A stretch of 54,637 nucleotides of DNA, taken from the NCBI GenBank assembly GCA_036526135.1, contig DATCZA010000072.1, forward strand, positions 1 through 54,637, written 5' to 3'. Below are positions 25,261-36,158 of the stretch, in pieces. The stretch's first letter is position 1. Each line of letters starts with the position of its first letter. The notes under the pieces are model-generated. The model worked only from the letters and a program-made list of their open reading frames with translations, made no database searches and was not told the origin of the DNA. Origin of the DNA: UBA2965 sp036526135 (GTDB taxonomy: Bacteria > Pseudomonadota > Gammaproteobacteria > Pseudomonadales > Azotimanducaceae). A program made the position numbers and the translations under genes.

Positions 25261-25331
25261 CGAACAATAGCCGAAAATTCCTTGCCGCGAGCACGCGTAT
25301 CTCCGATCTGCACAAACACCTGCAACCGCTG

Positions 25332-27770
25332 GTGACGACCTACCTGCGGGTTCTGAACTATCCGCGCACGCTGCTCACCCTGGTGGCGCTGCTGCTGTTA
25401 GTCGCGGGCGTTTGCGGGACGCGATTCAGCTTCGATGCCTCCTCGGACACGCTGGTGGTGGAGGGCGATCCGGACCTCGCCACCTACCTGAGAATCGCCG
25501 AGACTTTCGGCGGCGACGAGTTTCTTCTGCTCACGTTCACGCCCAGGGACGGTGACGCGCTGGATCCGGCCAATCTCGCCACCCTGCGCGCCTTGCAGCA
25601 GGAGATAGCCGCTCTGGAGGGCGTCGGCTCGGTCTTCTCCATTCTCGATGCGCCGTTGCTGAAGAGTCCTCCCGTGCCGCTGGCCGAGCTGGCCCGGGGT
25701 TTTCGCACGCTGGAGTCGGCGGACGTGGACCGGCCCTCGGCCAGGGAGGAGCTCAAGGAGAGCCCGGTGTTCGGCGGGCTCCTCATCACGGCAGATGCTC
25801 GCACCACGGCCATGCGGGTGGACATCTCGCTGGATCGGGAGCTTCTCGTGCTCGACGAGGAACGGGCCCGGCTGCGAAGCCAGGCCGAGAGGTCCGCGGC
25901 GGAGGTCAAGCGGCTGGCGGAGCTCGAGGTTGCCCGGGAGACGTTGAGGGAAGCCTACGTCAACGGCCGGGAACGTCTGATCGGCCAGATACGCGATGTG
26001 CGCGACCGCTACGCGGATCGAGGCGTTCTCCACCTGGGCGGCGTGCCGATGATCGCGGCAGACATGATCGCCTTCGTGAAGAGCGACCTCGTGGTTTTTG
26101 GCGGCAGCGTCGTGGTGATCGTGATGGTCACGCTCTACGGGTTTTTCCGACGGCTGCGCTGGGTCCTGCTTCCGGTCGTAACCAGCGCCGTCACCATCGG
26201 CTTCACCGTGGGCGTCCTCGGACTGGCCCAATGGCCGGCTACCGTCATCTCTTCCAACTTCGTCTCCCTGCTGGCGATCATCACCATCTCGCTGACCATT
26301 CATCTCGTGGTCCGCTATCGCGAGCTTGCCCACCTGCATCCCGACATGGCGGCGGACGAGCTGGTCCGGCAAACCATGGTCAGCAAGTTTGCGCCGTGCC
26401 TGTACAACGCGTTGACCACCATTGCCGCCTTCGGATCGCTGACCGCCAGCCAGATCGTCCCGGTGGAGGATTTCGGCTGGATGATGTGCATCGGCATCGC
26501 CATCGGTTTCTTCACGAGCTTCACCCTCTTCCCGGCGCTGCTGCTTCTGCTCGGCCGGGTCGCGGGGCCGTCCCTGCTGAGTCGGGAGCTGGGGGTTACC
26601 CGTGTCTTCAGCCACCTGGCCCGCTGGCGCGCACCGCTGGTGGTGGTCATCTCCGCCGTGTGGGCGGCGTTTGCCGCCCTCGGGGTGAGCATGGTTTCCA
26701 TGGACAACCGCTTCCTCGAGTACTTTCGAGAGAACACGGACATCAACCAGGGGATGGCCTTCGTCGATGCCCAGCTGGGCGGCACGGTGCCCTTCGACGT
26801 GGTCCTCGAGTTCCCGCCGTTCGAAAACCTGGTCGAGGAAGAGGACGACTTCTTCTCGGAGGAAGAGACCTATCCCGAGCGGTACTGGTTCACCCGGGAC
26901 AAGCTGGACAAGCTGATGCTCGTCCACCGGTACGTCGAGGCCCGCCCGGAGGTGGGAAAGGTTCTCTCGCTGACGTCGCTGGAGGATCTGGCCAGGCAGT
27001 TCACCGAGGGCGATGCGCTTTCCAACCTCGAGGTCGCCGCGGTTCTGGACGTGCTGCCCGAGCACTTGAGGGACGAGCTCATCCGGCCCTACGCGTCTCC
27101 GTCCACGGGCGAGTTGCGGATCAACGCGCGCGTCATCGAGAGCGGGCGGTCGTTCGACCGTCAGGCCCTGGCCGCCGACATCCGCGATTTCGCCGTGACC
27201 CAGGGCGCGGTGCCAGCCGATGCCGTTCAGGTGACGGGCATGATGGTTCTATTCGACAGCATGCTCAAGCAGCTGCTCAGCTCTCAGCTGGATACGCTCG
27301 TCTACGTGCTCCTGGCCACCTTCGCCATGTTCGTCATCCTTCTGCGCTCCTTTCTCTACGCGTTGCTCGGACTGATTCCCAACGTGATTGCGGCGGCCAG
27401 CGTCATCGCGCTCATGGGTTACGTGGGCATACCCCTGGACATGATGACCATCACCATCGCCGCCATCAGCATCGGGATCGGCGTGGACGACGCCATCCAC
27501 TATCTGCACCGCTTCGACGAGGAGCGCCGCAGGCGGGAAGACGTTCGCATGGCGGTGGCGTGGAGTCACGCCACCATTGGCCGCGCCATGTACTTCACCA
27601 GCGTGACGGTGATCATCGGCTTCTCCGTTCTCGTGTTCTCGAACTTCGTTCCGACCATCTTCTTCGGGTTGCTGACCGCGGCCGCCATGGCCCTGGCTCT
27701 GATCGCGAACCTGACGCTTCTGCCGAGCCTGCTCGTGCTGGTGATCGGGCGACGCGAAGCCTCCGCGTGA
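25332..27770 (+). CDS. RND-superfamily (MMPL/SSD-type) efflux transporter
   Basis: This 812-residue inner-membrane protein has the classic two-half RND layout. Helix 1 is at about residues 10-30, then a periplasmic loop to about 245, five helices (about 248-400) and a matching second half with helix 7 near 437-457, a loop to about 650 and five final helices ending near 805. The sterol-sensing-type segment GIGVDDAIHYLHRFDEERRR is typical of the MMPL/hopanoid-exporter family. The second loop has a very acidic patch (LVEEEDDFFSEEETYPER, near residue 500). The start is GTG (25332) with no strong ribosome-binding site. The substrate is unknown; a lipid or hydrophobic molecule is the family expectation. 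Confidence 0.88.
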   Translation: MTTYLRVLNYPRTLLTLVALLLLVAGVCGTRFSFDASSDTLVVEGDPDLATYLRIAETFGGDEFLLLTFTPRDGDALDPANLATLRALQQEIAALEGVGSVFSILDAPLLKSPPVPLAELARGFRTLESADVDRPSAREELKESPVFGGLLITADARTTAMRVDISLDRELLVLDEERARLRSQAERSAAEVKRLAELEVARETLREAYVNGRERLIGQIRDVRDRYADRGVLHLGGVPMIAADMIAFVKSDLVVFGGSVVVIVMVTLYGFFRRLRWVLLPVVTSAVTIGFTVGVLGLAQWPATVISSNFVSLLAIITISLTIHLVVRYRELAHLHPDMAADELVRQTMVSKFAPCLYNALTTIAAFGSLTASQIVPVEDFGWMMCIGIAIGFFTSFTLFPALLLLLGRVAGPSLLSRELGVTRVFSHLARWRAPLVVVISAVWAAFAALGVSMVSMDNRFLEYFRENTDINQGMAFVDAQLGGTVPFDVVLEFPPFENLVEEEDDFFSEEETYPERYWFTRDKLDKLMLVHRYVEARPEVGKVLSLTSLEDLARQFTEGDALSNLEVAAVLDVLPEHLRDELIRPYASPSTGELRINARVIESGRSFDRQALAADIRDFAVTQGAVPADAVQVTGMMVLFDSMLKQLLSSQLDTLVYVLLATFAMFVILLRSFLYALLGLIPNVIAAASVIALMGYVGIPLDMMTITIAAISIGIGVDDAIHYLHRFDEERRRREDVRMAVAWSHATIGRAMYFTSVTVIIGFSVLVFSNFVPTIFFGLLTAAAMALALIANLTLLPSLLVLVIGRREASA

Positions 27771-27861
27771 CGCTTCACTCGCCAACGGTGGGTCGAGTGG
27801 CGTTTGCTTCCTTGAGATGGTTCGGCTTCGCGGTAACGAACGGATTCACGACGACGTCTTT

Positions 27862-29346
<1,485 letters not shown>

Positions 29347-29356
29347 GGTCTGCCCA

Positions 29357-30001
29357 TCAAAGGAGGTCCAGGAACGACTCGATCACCGCGTCGGCGCCCA
29401 GCTGCTCAGCCGGGACGCCGTGATTGTAGCCGTCGCGCACGCAGACCACAGGGCATCCGGCCGCCCTGGCGCAGAGCACGTCGGTCTGCGAGTCGCCGAC
29501 CACCAGGCTGTCCCCGGGAGTGGTGCGCAGCTCGCGGCAAGCGAGCAGGGCCGGGTCCGCGGCGGGCTTGGGCGCCGCGGCGGTGTCTCCGCAGATCGTG
29601 GCGTCGAAGTAGCCGTCGATGCCCAGGGTCGAGAGGATGGGCAGGCTGAACCGGGTCAGCTTGTTGGTCAGCACGGCGAGCCTCGCGCCGCGCTCCTTGA
29701 GCGCCGTCAGGGTGTCGACCACGCCCGGATAGACCCGGCTGTGCTCCGCTGCGTGGTCGCCGTAGTAGGCAAGAAAAGCCTCGTGGATGGGCGCGAGGTC
29801 TTCCTCGGGCAGCTCGTGATAGGCCAGCGCCTGCTCCACCAGCACCCGGGCGCCGTGGCCGACCCAGTGGCGCGTCAGGGCCTCGTTCACCGTGGGCGCA
29901 CCACATTGCGTCAGAGCATGGTTCAGCGCGGCGTTGATGTCCGGCGCCGTGTCGATCAGGGTGCCGTCCAGATCGAATAGATAGCCGGTGTAGGGCTTCA
30001 A
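29357..30001 (-). CDS. gph: Phosphoglycolate phosphatase
   Basis: Gph is a HAD-family enzyme that removes phosphate from 2-phosphoglycolate, formed by DNA repair or RuBisCO oxygenation. The 214-residue protein has LFDLDGTLIDTAPDINAAL (motif I), VLTNKL (motif II) and VGDSQTDVLCARAAG (motif IV). The start is TTG (29999-30001), overlapping the rpe stop as TTGA, so translation should depend on rpe. Confidence 0.93.
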   Translation of the reverse strand: MKPYTGYLFDLDGTLIDTAPDINAALNHALTQCGAPTVNEALTRHWVGHGARVLVEQALAYHELPEEDLAPIHEAFLAYYGDHAAEHSRVYPGVVDTLTALKERGARLAVLTNKLTRFSLPILSTLGIDGYFDATICGDTAAAPKPAADPALLACRELRTTPGDSLVVGDSQTDVLCARAAGCPVVCVRDGYNHGVPAEQLGADAVIESFLDLL

Positions 30002-30690
30002 GCTGCTCCCCGCGGGGTCCCGGGTTGGACGCCCTCGAGCGCTGCGCGCATGGAAGCGATGGTGGCGGCGTAGTCCGGGCTGCCGAAGATGGCCGAGCCG
30101 GCCACGAAGGTGTCTGCTCCCGCCTGGGCAGCCAGCGCGATGTTGTCCGCCTTGATGCCGCCGTCTATTTCCAGGCGGATGGCACGATCGCTGCCGTCGA
30201 TCAGCCTACGGGCCGCGGCGAGCTTGTCCAGGCTGGAAGCGATGAACGCCTGCCCGCCGAACCCCGGGTTCACGGACATGACGAGCACCAGGTCGACCAG
30301 ATCGAGGACCTCCTCGAGAACGCCCAGCGGCGTGGCCGGGTTGAAGACGAGGCCGGCCCTGGCCCCCCCGTCTCGAATCAGCGACAGCGTGCGGTGCAGA
30401 TGCTCGGTGGCTTCCGGATGCACGCTGATGATGTCGGCCCCGGCCTCGATGAAGTCGCCGACAAGCCGGTCCACGGGTTTCACCATCAGGTGCACGTCCA
30501 TGGTGCAGTCGATGCCGGCCTTGCGCAGCGATTGCAGCACCAGGGGGCCGATGGTGAGGTTCGGCACGTAGTGGTTGTCCATGACGTCGAAGTGAATGAT
30601 GTCGGCGCCGGCGCCGAGCACGGCTTCGATCTCCGCGCCGAGCCGCGAGAAGTCGGCGGAAAGAATGGAGGGTGCGATCCAGTAGCTCAT
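29998..30690 (-). CDS. rpe: Ribulose-phosphate 3-epimerase
   Basis: Rpe interconverts ribulose 5-phosphate and xylulose 5-phosphate in the pentose phosphate pathway. The 230-residue TIM-barrel protein has IAPSILSADFSRLG, HFDVMDNHYVPNLTIGP, DVHLMV, VMSVNPGFGGQAFI and RLEIDGGIKADN with the metal and catalytic His/Asp residues. The start is the ATG at 30688-30690. First gene of rpe-gph-trpE, 11 bases after murU. Confidence 0.97.
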   Translation of the reverse strand: MSYWIAPSILSADFSRLGAEIEAVLGAGADIIHFDVMDNHYVPNLTIGPLVLQSLRKAGIDCTMDVHLMVKPVDRLVGDFIEAGADIISVHPEATEHLHRTLSLIRDGGARAGLVFNPATPLGVLEEVLDLVDLVLVMSVNPGFGGQAFIASSLDKLAAARRLIDGSDRAIRLEIDGGIKADNIALAAQAGADTFVAGSAIFGSPDYAATIASMRAALEGVQPGTPRGAA

Positions 30691-30701
30691 GGGGGCGCAT
30701 T

Positions 30702-31373
30702 TTACCCCGGTTCTGATTTGAGATGCTCGTTGGCCGCGCGCAGCTGGTCGTGGCTGCCGATGTCGATCCACGTTCCGGTCCAGATCTCGGCCGAGACCCG
30801 CCCGCCGGCCACGGCGTCGAAGAGAATCTGCTGCAGCGAGAAAGGCTCGATGATGCGGCCGTCGAAGAGCTCGGGCCTCAAGACGGCGATGCCGCAGTAG
30901 ACGTAGGACTCGCCGCGCCCGGTGACCCTGCCCGCCTCCCAATCGAAATCGCCGTGGGTACGATGGGCCGGTCGGGACGTGAGCACCAGATGCAGGTCGG
31001 CCCAGTCGGGCAGGGCGGTGGCGAGCGTCTGGAAGGGGAAGTCGGTGAGGATGTCGCCGTTGAGAATCAGGAAGGGCGCATCGCCCAGCAGGGGCAGCGC
31101 CTTGACGATGCCGCCGCCGGTGTCCAGCAGCTCGTCCTCGCGGCTGTAGTCGATGCGGATCCCGAAGTCTTCTCCGGAACCGCAGAACGACGCGATCTGC
31201 TCGCCTAGGTGGTGCAGGTTGATCACCACCCGGGTAATTCCGGCCTCTCCCAGGGCGCGCAGCTGCCGGGCGATGAGCGGCTCGCCGGCCACCGTCAGCA
31301 TGGGTTTCGGCACGGCGTCCGTGAGCGGCTTGAGCCGCTCGCCCCGGCCGGCGGCCAGGATCATCGCTCTCAT
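30702..31373 (-). CDS. murU: N-acetylmuramate alpha-1-phosphate uridylyltransferase
   Basis: MurU turns MurNAc 1-phosphate into UDP-MurNAc in the cell-wall recycling shunt found in Pseudomonas and relatives, which gives fosfomycin tolerance. The 223-residue protein starts MRAMILAAGRGERLKPLT with the nucleotide-binding loop and PKPML, then FLILNGDILTDFPF with the metal-binding Asp, and YCGIAVLRPELF. Its start overlaps the amgK stop by ATGA. Together with Mpl at the left end, the window shows two branches of peptidoglycan recycling. Confidence 0.93.
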   Translation of the reverse strand: MRAMILAAGRGERLKPLTDAVPKPMLTVAGEPLIARQLRALGEAGITRVVINLHHLGEQIASFCGSGEDFGIRIDYSREDELLDTGGGIVKALPLLGDAPFLILNGDILTDFPFQTLATALPDWADLHLVLTSRPAHRTHGDFDWEAGRVTGRGESYVYCGIAVLRPELFDGRIIEPFSLQQILFDAVAGGRVSAEIWTGTWIDIGSHDQLRAANEHLKSEPG

Positions 31374-32377
31374 CGGCGGGCCTGCAGGCGGCGTTCAGCG
31401 GCCTTCTGCCAGACGGCCAGATGGGGACCGAGGGGCGTGAGCGTGTCGTGCCGGGCCGACAGCGCAGCGAGATGGTCGAGCACGGGCGGGATGTGTCGAA
31501 GATGCGACGTCTTGCCGTCCCTGAGGTCGAGACGGGCGAAGATCCCCACCGCTTTCAGCTGCCGCTGGGCGGCGGTGAGGTCCAGGTCGCGAGCGAACTG
31601 CTCGGGGTCCAGCGCGTGGGGGCTCCGTTCCAGATAGTAATCCCGCCACCGCGCGATCTCGTCCTCCGGAAAACGGTAGTAGCAGTCCCGCAGCAGCGAG
31701 GCCAGGTCGTAGCTCACGGGCCCGATCAGAGCGTCCTGGAAGTCGACGACGCCCACGCTGCCATCGGCTGCCAGGAGCAGGTTGCGGCTGTGGAAGTCCC
31801 GGTGGACGCAGACCTGCAGCTGCTGCTCGACGCACGCCACGAGCCTCTCCGGAATGCCGGCCAGGTCCTCGGCAGGAAACGGCTCGCCGAGCCAGCGCTC
31901 CACGAACCACTCCCGGAAGATGCCGAGCTCGTCCCGGAACCGCCGAGCCGTGTAGAGCGGCACGGCGGGGTCGTCAACGGTCTGAAGGCGGATGAGCGTG
32001 TCGATGCCGGCGGCCAGGGCCCGATCGCGCTCGCCGCTCTGGTAGGCGTCTGCGAAGTGCCGATCGCCTAAGTCGGTCATCAGCAGGAAACCGTCCGTGA
32101 GATCGGCGGCGAGAATGCGCGGAACCCCCACGCCATGGGCGGCGAAGACCTTGGCCAGGGTGACGAACTGCTGGTTGTTCTCGCGCTCGGGAGGCGATTC
32201 CATGGCCACCAGGCTCAGCGCCTCCCCGCCGCGATGCCGGGAGCGGATCCGATAGAAGCAGCGGTAGCTCGCCTCGACCAGGAGCGCCTGGCTGGTAAAC
32301 GTCGGGTCCAGGTCCAGGCGAGCCAGCTCACCGGCGAGCCACTGCGCGAGTTCGGTTGGTATGCTGCGGGATTCCAC
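31370..32377 (-). CDS. amgK: N-acetylmuramate/N-acetylglucosamine anomeric kinase
   Basis: AmgK phosphorylates MurNAc at C1 ahead of MurU. The 335-residue protein is an aminoglycoside-phosphotransferase-fold kinase with VCVHRDFHSRNLLL (catalytic loop) and GVVDFQDALIGPVSYDLASLL (metal-binding DFQD), and LLMTDLGDRHFAD in the hinge. The start is GTG (32375-32377). It is divergent from lptD, 63 bases apart, the arrangement known from Pseudomonas. Confidence 0.93.
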   Translation of the reverse strand: MESRSIPTELAQWLAGELARLDLDPTFTSQALLVEASYRCFYRIRSRHRGGEALSLVAMESPPERENNQQFVTLAKVFAAHGVGVPRILAADLTDGFLLMTDLGDRHFADAYQSGERDRALAAGIDTLIRLQTVDDPAVPLYTARRFRDELGIFREWFVERWLGEPFPAEDLAGIPERLVACVEQQLQVCVHRDFHSRNLLLAADGSVGVVDFQDALIGPVSYDLASLLRDCYYRFPEDEIARWRDYYLERSPHALDPEQFARDLDLTAAQRQLKAVGIFARLDLRDGKTSHLRHIPPVLDHLAALSARHDTLTPLGPHLAVWQKAAERRLQARR

Positions 32378-32440
32378 CCGGGCAATTGTAGCGCGGCCGC
32401 CGTTATTCCCGGGGAGGTAAATCTTTTATCATCCGCGGCC

Positions 32441-34843
32441 ATGACGAGCCGCCCTTCCTCACGACGCCGTGCCGGATGCTGCCTGCTCCTGGCCGGACTG
32501 CTCACCGGGGCGGCGGCTGCAGAGGACGCCGCACCGGTGACGGGGGTGGCGGAACGGTACTGGACGCCCCGCGACGAGCTGCCGGAGCGCGTCGCGGCCC
32601 GATTGCCTTCTTACTGCGACGGCGCATATCTGCAGCCGGCCTTTCCCTATCCCCGCTCCGTTGATGACGAGGACTATCCCCTGCATGCCGAGGCCCGCCT
32701 CGGCGAGTACTGGACCGAGACCGACGGCAAGGTCACGTTGAGCGGGGCCGTGGTGATGCGGCAGGGCAACCGGACGCTGGCGACTGAGCGCGCGACCCTG
32801 GACCGGGCCACCAACGAGGTCACGCTGGAAGGCGGGGTGAGCATCTTGGAGCCCGAGATCGCGCTGGGCGGGGCGGGCGCACGAACCAACATCGACACCA
32901 ACGCGGCGGAGCTGGAAGACGCCGACTACCTGCTGCTGGATGCGGACATGCGGGGTGTCGCCGAGTATCTGGAGCGCGACGAGCAGGGCACCCTGAGGGT
33001 GAAGCGTGGCACCTTCACCCGCTGCGAGCCCGGCAACAACACCTGGCGCATCTCCTCGGGCAGCCTGAAGGTCAAGGAAGGCGCGATATTCGCATCTGCC
33101 CGCAACGCCACGCTGCGCGTGAAGGGCGTGCCCATTGCCTACACGCCTTACATCCGCTTTCCGGTCAAGGACGACCGCCAGTCGGGCTTTCTGTTTCCCA
33201 ACATAGAGTACTCGGGGGAGGAAGGACTGGATCTGACGCTGCCCTACTACTTCAATCTCGCCCCCAACTACGATGCCACCGTGGTGCCGCGCTACATCGC
33301 CAATCGCGGGCTGAACCTCGAAACCGAGTTCCGGCACTTGAACCGCTGGCAGGGCACGACGCTTTCCGGCGCCATCCTGCCGAAGGACGACCTCTACGAC
33401 GGCACCTACCGCAAGAAGGACTTCGAGGATCTGGTGGAGGCCGGTGAGCTCGCCGGCGAGTTCGAGCCGGCCAATCGCTGGCTATACGGGATGCAGCATC
33501 GGGGCCGGCTCGGCCGCTTCCGCTCCTACGTGGACTACACCGCAGTCAGCGATCGCGATTACTTTCGCGATCTCGGCTCGGACCTGGGCATATCCAGCCA
33601 GATTGACCTCGAGCGGCGCGGCGAGCTGCAGTACAACTCAGGCGGCCTCTTTGCCCGGGTCTGGGCGCAGCGGTTTCAGCGCCTGGACGAGGTCACCGTG
33701 GATCCGTACCAGCGTCTGCCCGAGGTGGACGTGACCTACACCGGCGATCTGGCCGGTCGCCTGGAGTACTCGCTGGGCGCGCAATGGGTGTCTTTTACCC
33801 GGGACAACGAGGATCTCGGCGGGTTCGGGGCGGTGGTTGGGGACCGGCTGCATCTGGAGCCGCGGGTACGCGTGCCCTTCAGCTGGCCCTGGGGCTTCCT
33901 TAACTTCAGCGGCGGCTACCGTTACACGAAATACGATCTCGAGGACGTGCCGGTGGGCGTGGAAGAGAAACCCGACCGTGGCATCGGCCTCGGCAGCGCC
34001 GACGCGGGGCTCTACTTCGACCGGGACCTCGAGCTCTTCGGCACGGAGCTGGTGCAGACCCTGGAGCCCAGGGTGTTCTATCTGTACCAGGAATACGAGG
34101 ATCAGAGCACGCTGCCTAACTTCGACGTGAGCAAGCTCACCTTCGGTTACAGCCAGCTGTATCGAGACAACCGCTTTTCGGGCCTCGACCGGATCGGCGA
34201 TTCCAACCAGCTCTCCATCGGCCTCACCACCCGCTTCATCGACGGCGCCAACGGGCGCGAGTACCTCAGAGCCAGCATCGGCCAGATCGTCTACTTCCGG
34301 GATCGGCTCGTGACCCTCGGTGGCCCCACCGACGACGATCAGGACGGCTCCTCCGCCCTGGCCGGGGAGCTGTCGTTTGCCCTTGCCCGCGCTTGGCGCC
34401 TCACCGGGACCCTGGTCTGGGACGTCAAGGACAACCAGATCGACGAGGCCGCCGCAGCGCTCACCTACCGGCGCGACAGCCGGCACATGTTCAACCTGGG
34501 CTACCGCAAACGCCTGGAGAGCAACATTCACCAGACCGATGCCGCCCTCTACTGGCCACTCGGACGTCGCTTCGGCCTGATCGGCCGGTGGAACTACGAC
34601 ATCGAGAGCGGTCGAACGATTGAGGGCCTGGCGGGAATCGAGTACAACAACTGCTGCTGGCAGCTGAGGCTGGTGGCACGACGTTACATCGACAGCCCCA
34701 GCGCGCGGCAGATCGCCACGGTGGACGCGGACAAAGGCATCTTCTTCCAGTTCGTCTTCAAGGGCCTGGCGGGGTTCGGCGATCGGCTCGAGGCGGTGCT
34801 GCGCCGCGGCATCCGGGGATACAGCACGGAGGTTTACGACTGA
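32441..34843 (+). CDS. lptD: LPS-assembly outer-membrane protein LptD
   Basis: LptD forms with LptE the outer-membrane pore that inserts lipopolysaccharide. The 800-residue protein has a signal peptide (about 1-26), an N-terminal OstA-type beta-taco domain (about 65-230) and a C-terminal beta-barrel. The four cysteines used for its essential disulfides are all visible: one at residue 59 (LPSYCDG), one in TRCEPGNN, and the adjacent pair in NNCCWQLRL. The start is the ATG at 32441, with GGGGAGG about 30 bases upstream. The stop overlaps the surA start as TGATG. Confidence 0.95.
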   Translation: MTSRPSSRRRAGCCLLLAGLLTGAAAAEDAAPVTGVAERYWTPRDELPERVAARLPSYCDGAYLQPAFPYPRSVDDEDYPLHAEARLGEYWTETDGKVTLSGAVVMRQGNRTLATERATLDRATNEVTLEGGVSILEPEIALGGAGARTNIDTNAAELEDADYLLLDADMRGVAEYLERDEQGTLRVKRGTFTRCEPGNNTWRISSGSLKVKEGAIFASARNATLRVKGVPIAYTPYIRFPVKDDRQSGFLFPNIEYSGEEGLDLTLPYYFNLAPNYDATVVPRYIANRGLNLETEFRHLNRWQGTTLSGAILPKDDLYDGTYRKKDFEDLVEAGELAGEFEPANRWLYGMQHRGRLGRFRSYVDYTAVSDRDYFRDLGSDLGISSQIDLERRGELQYNSGGLFARVWAQRFQRLDEVTVDPYQRLPEVDVTYTGDLAGRLEYSLGAQWVSFTRDNEDLGGFGAVVGDRLHLEPRVRVPFSWPWGFLNFSGGYRYTKYDLEDVPVGVEEKPDRGIGLGSADAGLYFDRDLELFGTELVQTLEPRVFYLYQEYEDQSTLPNFDVSKLTFGYSQLYRDNRFSGLDRIGDSNQLSIGLTTRFIDGANGREYLRASIGQIVYFRDRLVTLGGPTDDDQDGSSALAGELSFALARAWRLTGTLVWDVKDNQIDEAAAALTYRRDSRHMFNLGYRKRLESNIHQTDAALYWPLGRRFGLIGRWNYDIESGRTIEGLAGIEYNNCCWQLRLVARRYIDSPSARQIATVDADKGIFFQFVFKGLAGFGDRLEAVLRRGIRGYSTEVYD

Positions 34844-36153
34844 TGGTTGGTTTGGGAAGCGGATCGCGACGGGTGATGAGCCTGACGCTCGGGTTGCTGA
34901 CGGCCTCTGCGCTTGCGAGCGCGCCGGCGTTGGCCGAGTACCGGGAACTCGACGCCATCGTGGCGGTGGTGGACGAGGACGTGGTGCTCGCCTCGGAGCT
35001 GCTTTCGCGCCTGAAAAGCATCCGCGAGCAGTTTGCCGAGCAGCAGGGTCAGCTGCCGTCGGACGACATTCTGGTCAGCCAGCTCATGGAGCGGCTCATC
35101 ATCGAGAGCCTGCAGATGCAGGAGGCCGAGCGCCGCGGCGTGCAGATCGACGACGAGACCCTGACCAGGGCGGTGATGTCGTTTGCAGAGCGCAACGGGA
35201 TGAGCGCGGAGCAGTTCCGTCAGGCATTGGCCGCCGACGGGGTCAGCTACGTGGAGTTTCGCGAGCAGATCAAGCAGGAGATGACCCTGCAGCGCCTGCA
35301 GCGCAACCTGGTGAACCGTCGCATCACCATCACCGACAGCGACATCGACGATCTGCTGAACTCGCCCTACTACCAGCAGCTGCTTTCCGACGAGTTCAGG
35401 GTCGGGCACATTCTGCTGGCCATCGACGACAAAGCGACCGAGGAAGCCATCCAGGAGGCGGCCAGGCAATCGGTAGAAATCGTCGAGGAGCTTCGTGCGG
35501 GCGCGGACTTCGCTCAGATCGCCGTGGCCCGGTCGGCGGGGAGTCGGGCGCTGGAAGGCGGCGATCTCGGCTGGCGGAGAGCCGGAGAGCTGCCGAGCCT
35601 CTTTGCCGATCAGGTCCTGGCACTCGAGCCCGGCGAGACCGCCGAGCCCGTCCGCAGCGCCAGCGGCATACACATCGTCCAGCTGCTCGAGCAGCGGGGC
35701 GCGGGCATGCAGAAAGAAGAGCAGACGCTTCTGCGTCACATCCTGGTCATGCCCTCGGAGATCCGCTCGGAAGAGGAAGCCGAAGCGCTCATCCGTCAGG
35801 TTCACGACGAGCTCGAGGCCGGCGGCGATTTCGTCGCCCTGGCGGCCGAGCACTCGGAGGATCCGGGCAGCGCGCTCAACGGCGGTGACCTGGGCTGGAC
35901 GTCGGGCAACGAGTTCGTGCCCGCGTTCCGCGAGGCGATGTATGCGACCACGACGGGCGAGCTGTCCGAACCGTTTCGCTCCCAGTACGGCTGGCACGTT
36001 CTGGAGGTTCAGGAGCGACGCGAGCAGGATTTGAGCGAAGAGACCCGCCGCAACATGGCGATGCAGATCCTCCATCAGCGCCGCTTCGACGAGGAGCTCC
36101 AGGAGTGGCTGAAGGAACTGCGGGACGAAGCGTTCGTGGAGATGAGGCTCTAG
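34843..36153 (+). CDS. surA: Periplasmic peptidyl-prolyl isomerase and chaperone SurA
   Basis: SurA escorts outer-membrane proteins such as LptD through the periplasm. The 436-residue protein has a signal peptide (about 1-32, cut near ALAEYRELD), an N-terminal chaperone domain (IVAVVDEDVVLASELLSRL, QLMERLIIESLQMQEAERRG) and two parvulin domains (about 175-275 with FRVGHILLAI, and about 290-390 with LLRHILVMPSE). GGDLGWRRAGELP and GGDLGWTSGNEFVP mark the two parvulin repeats. The ATG overlaps the lptD stop. Confidence 0.95.
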   Translation: MVGLGSGSRRVMSLTLGLLTASALASAPALAEYRELDAIVAVVDEDVVLASELLSRLKSIREQFAEQQGQLPSDDILVSQLMERLIIESLQMQEAERRGVQIDDETLTRAVMSFAERNGMSAEQFRQALAADGVSYVEFREQIKQEMTLQRLQRNLVNRRITITDSDIDDLLNSPYYQQLLSDEFRVGHILLAIDDKATEEAIQEAARQSVEIVEELRAGADFAQIAVARSAGSRALEGGDLGWRRAGELPSLFADQVLALEPGETAEPVRSASGIHIVQLLEQRGAGMQKEEQTLLRHILVMPSEIRSEEEAEALIRQVHDELEAGGDFVALAAEHSEDPGSALNGGDLGWTSGNEFVPAFREAMYATTTGELSEPFRSQYGWHVLEVQERREQDLSEETRRNMAMQILHQRRFDEELQEWLKELRDEAFVEMRL

Positions 36154-36158
36154 CGGGT

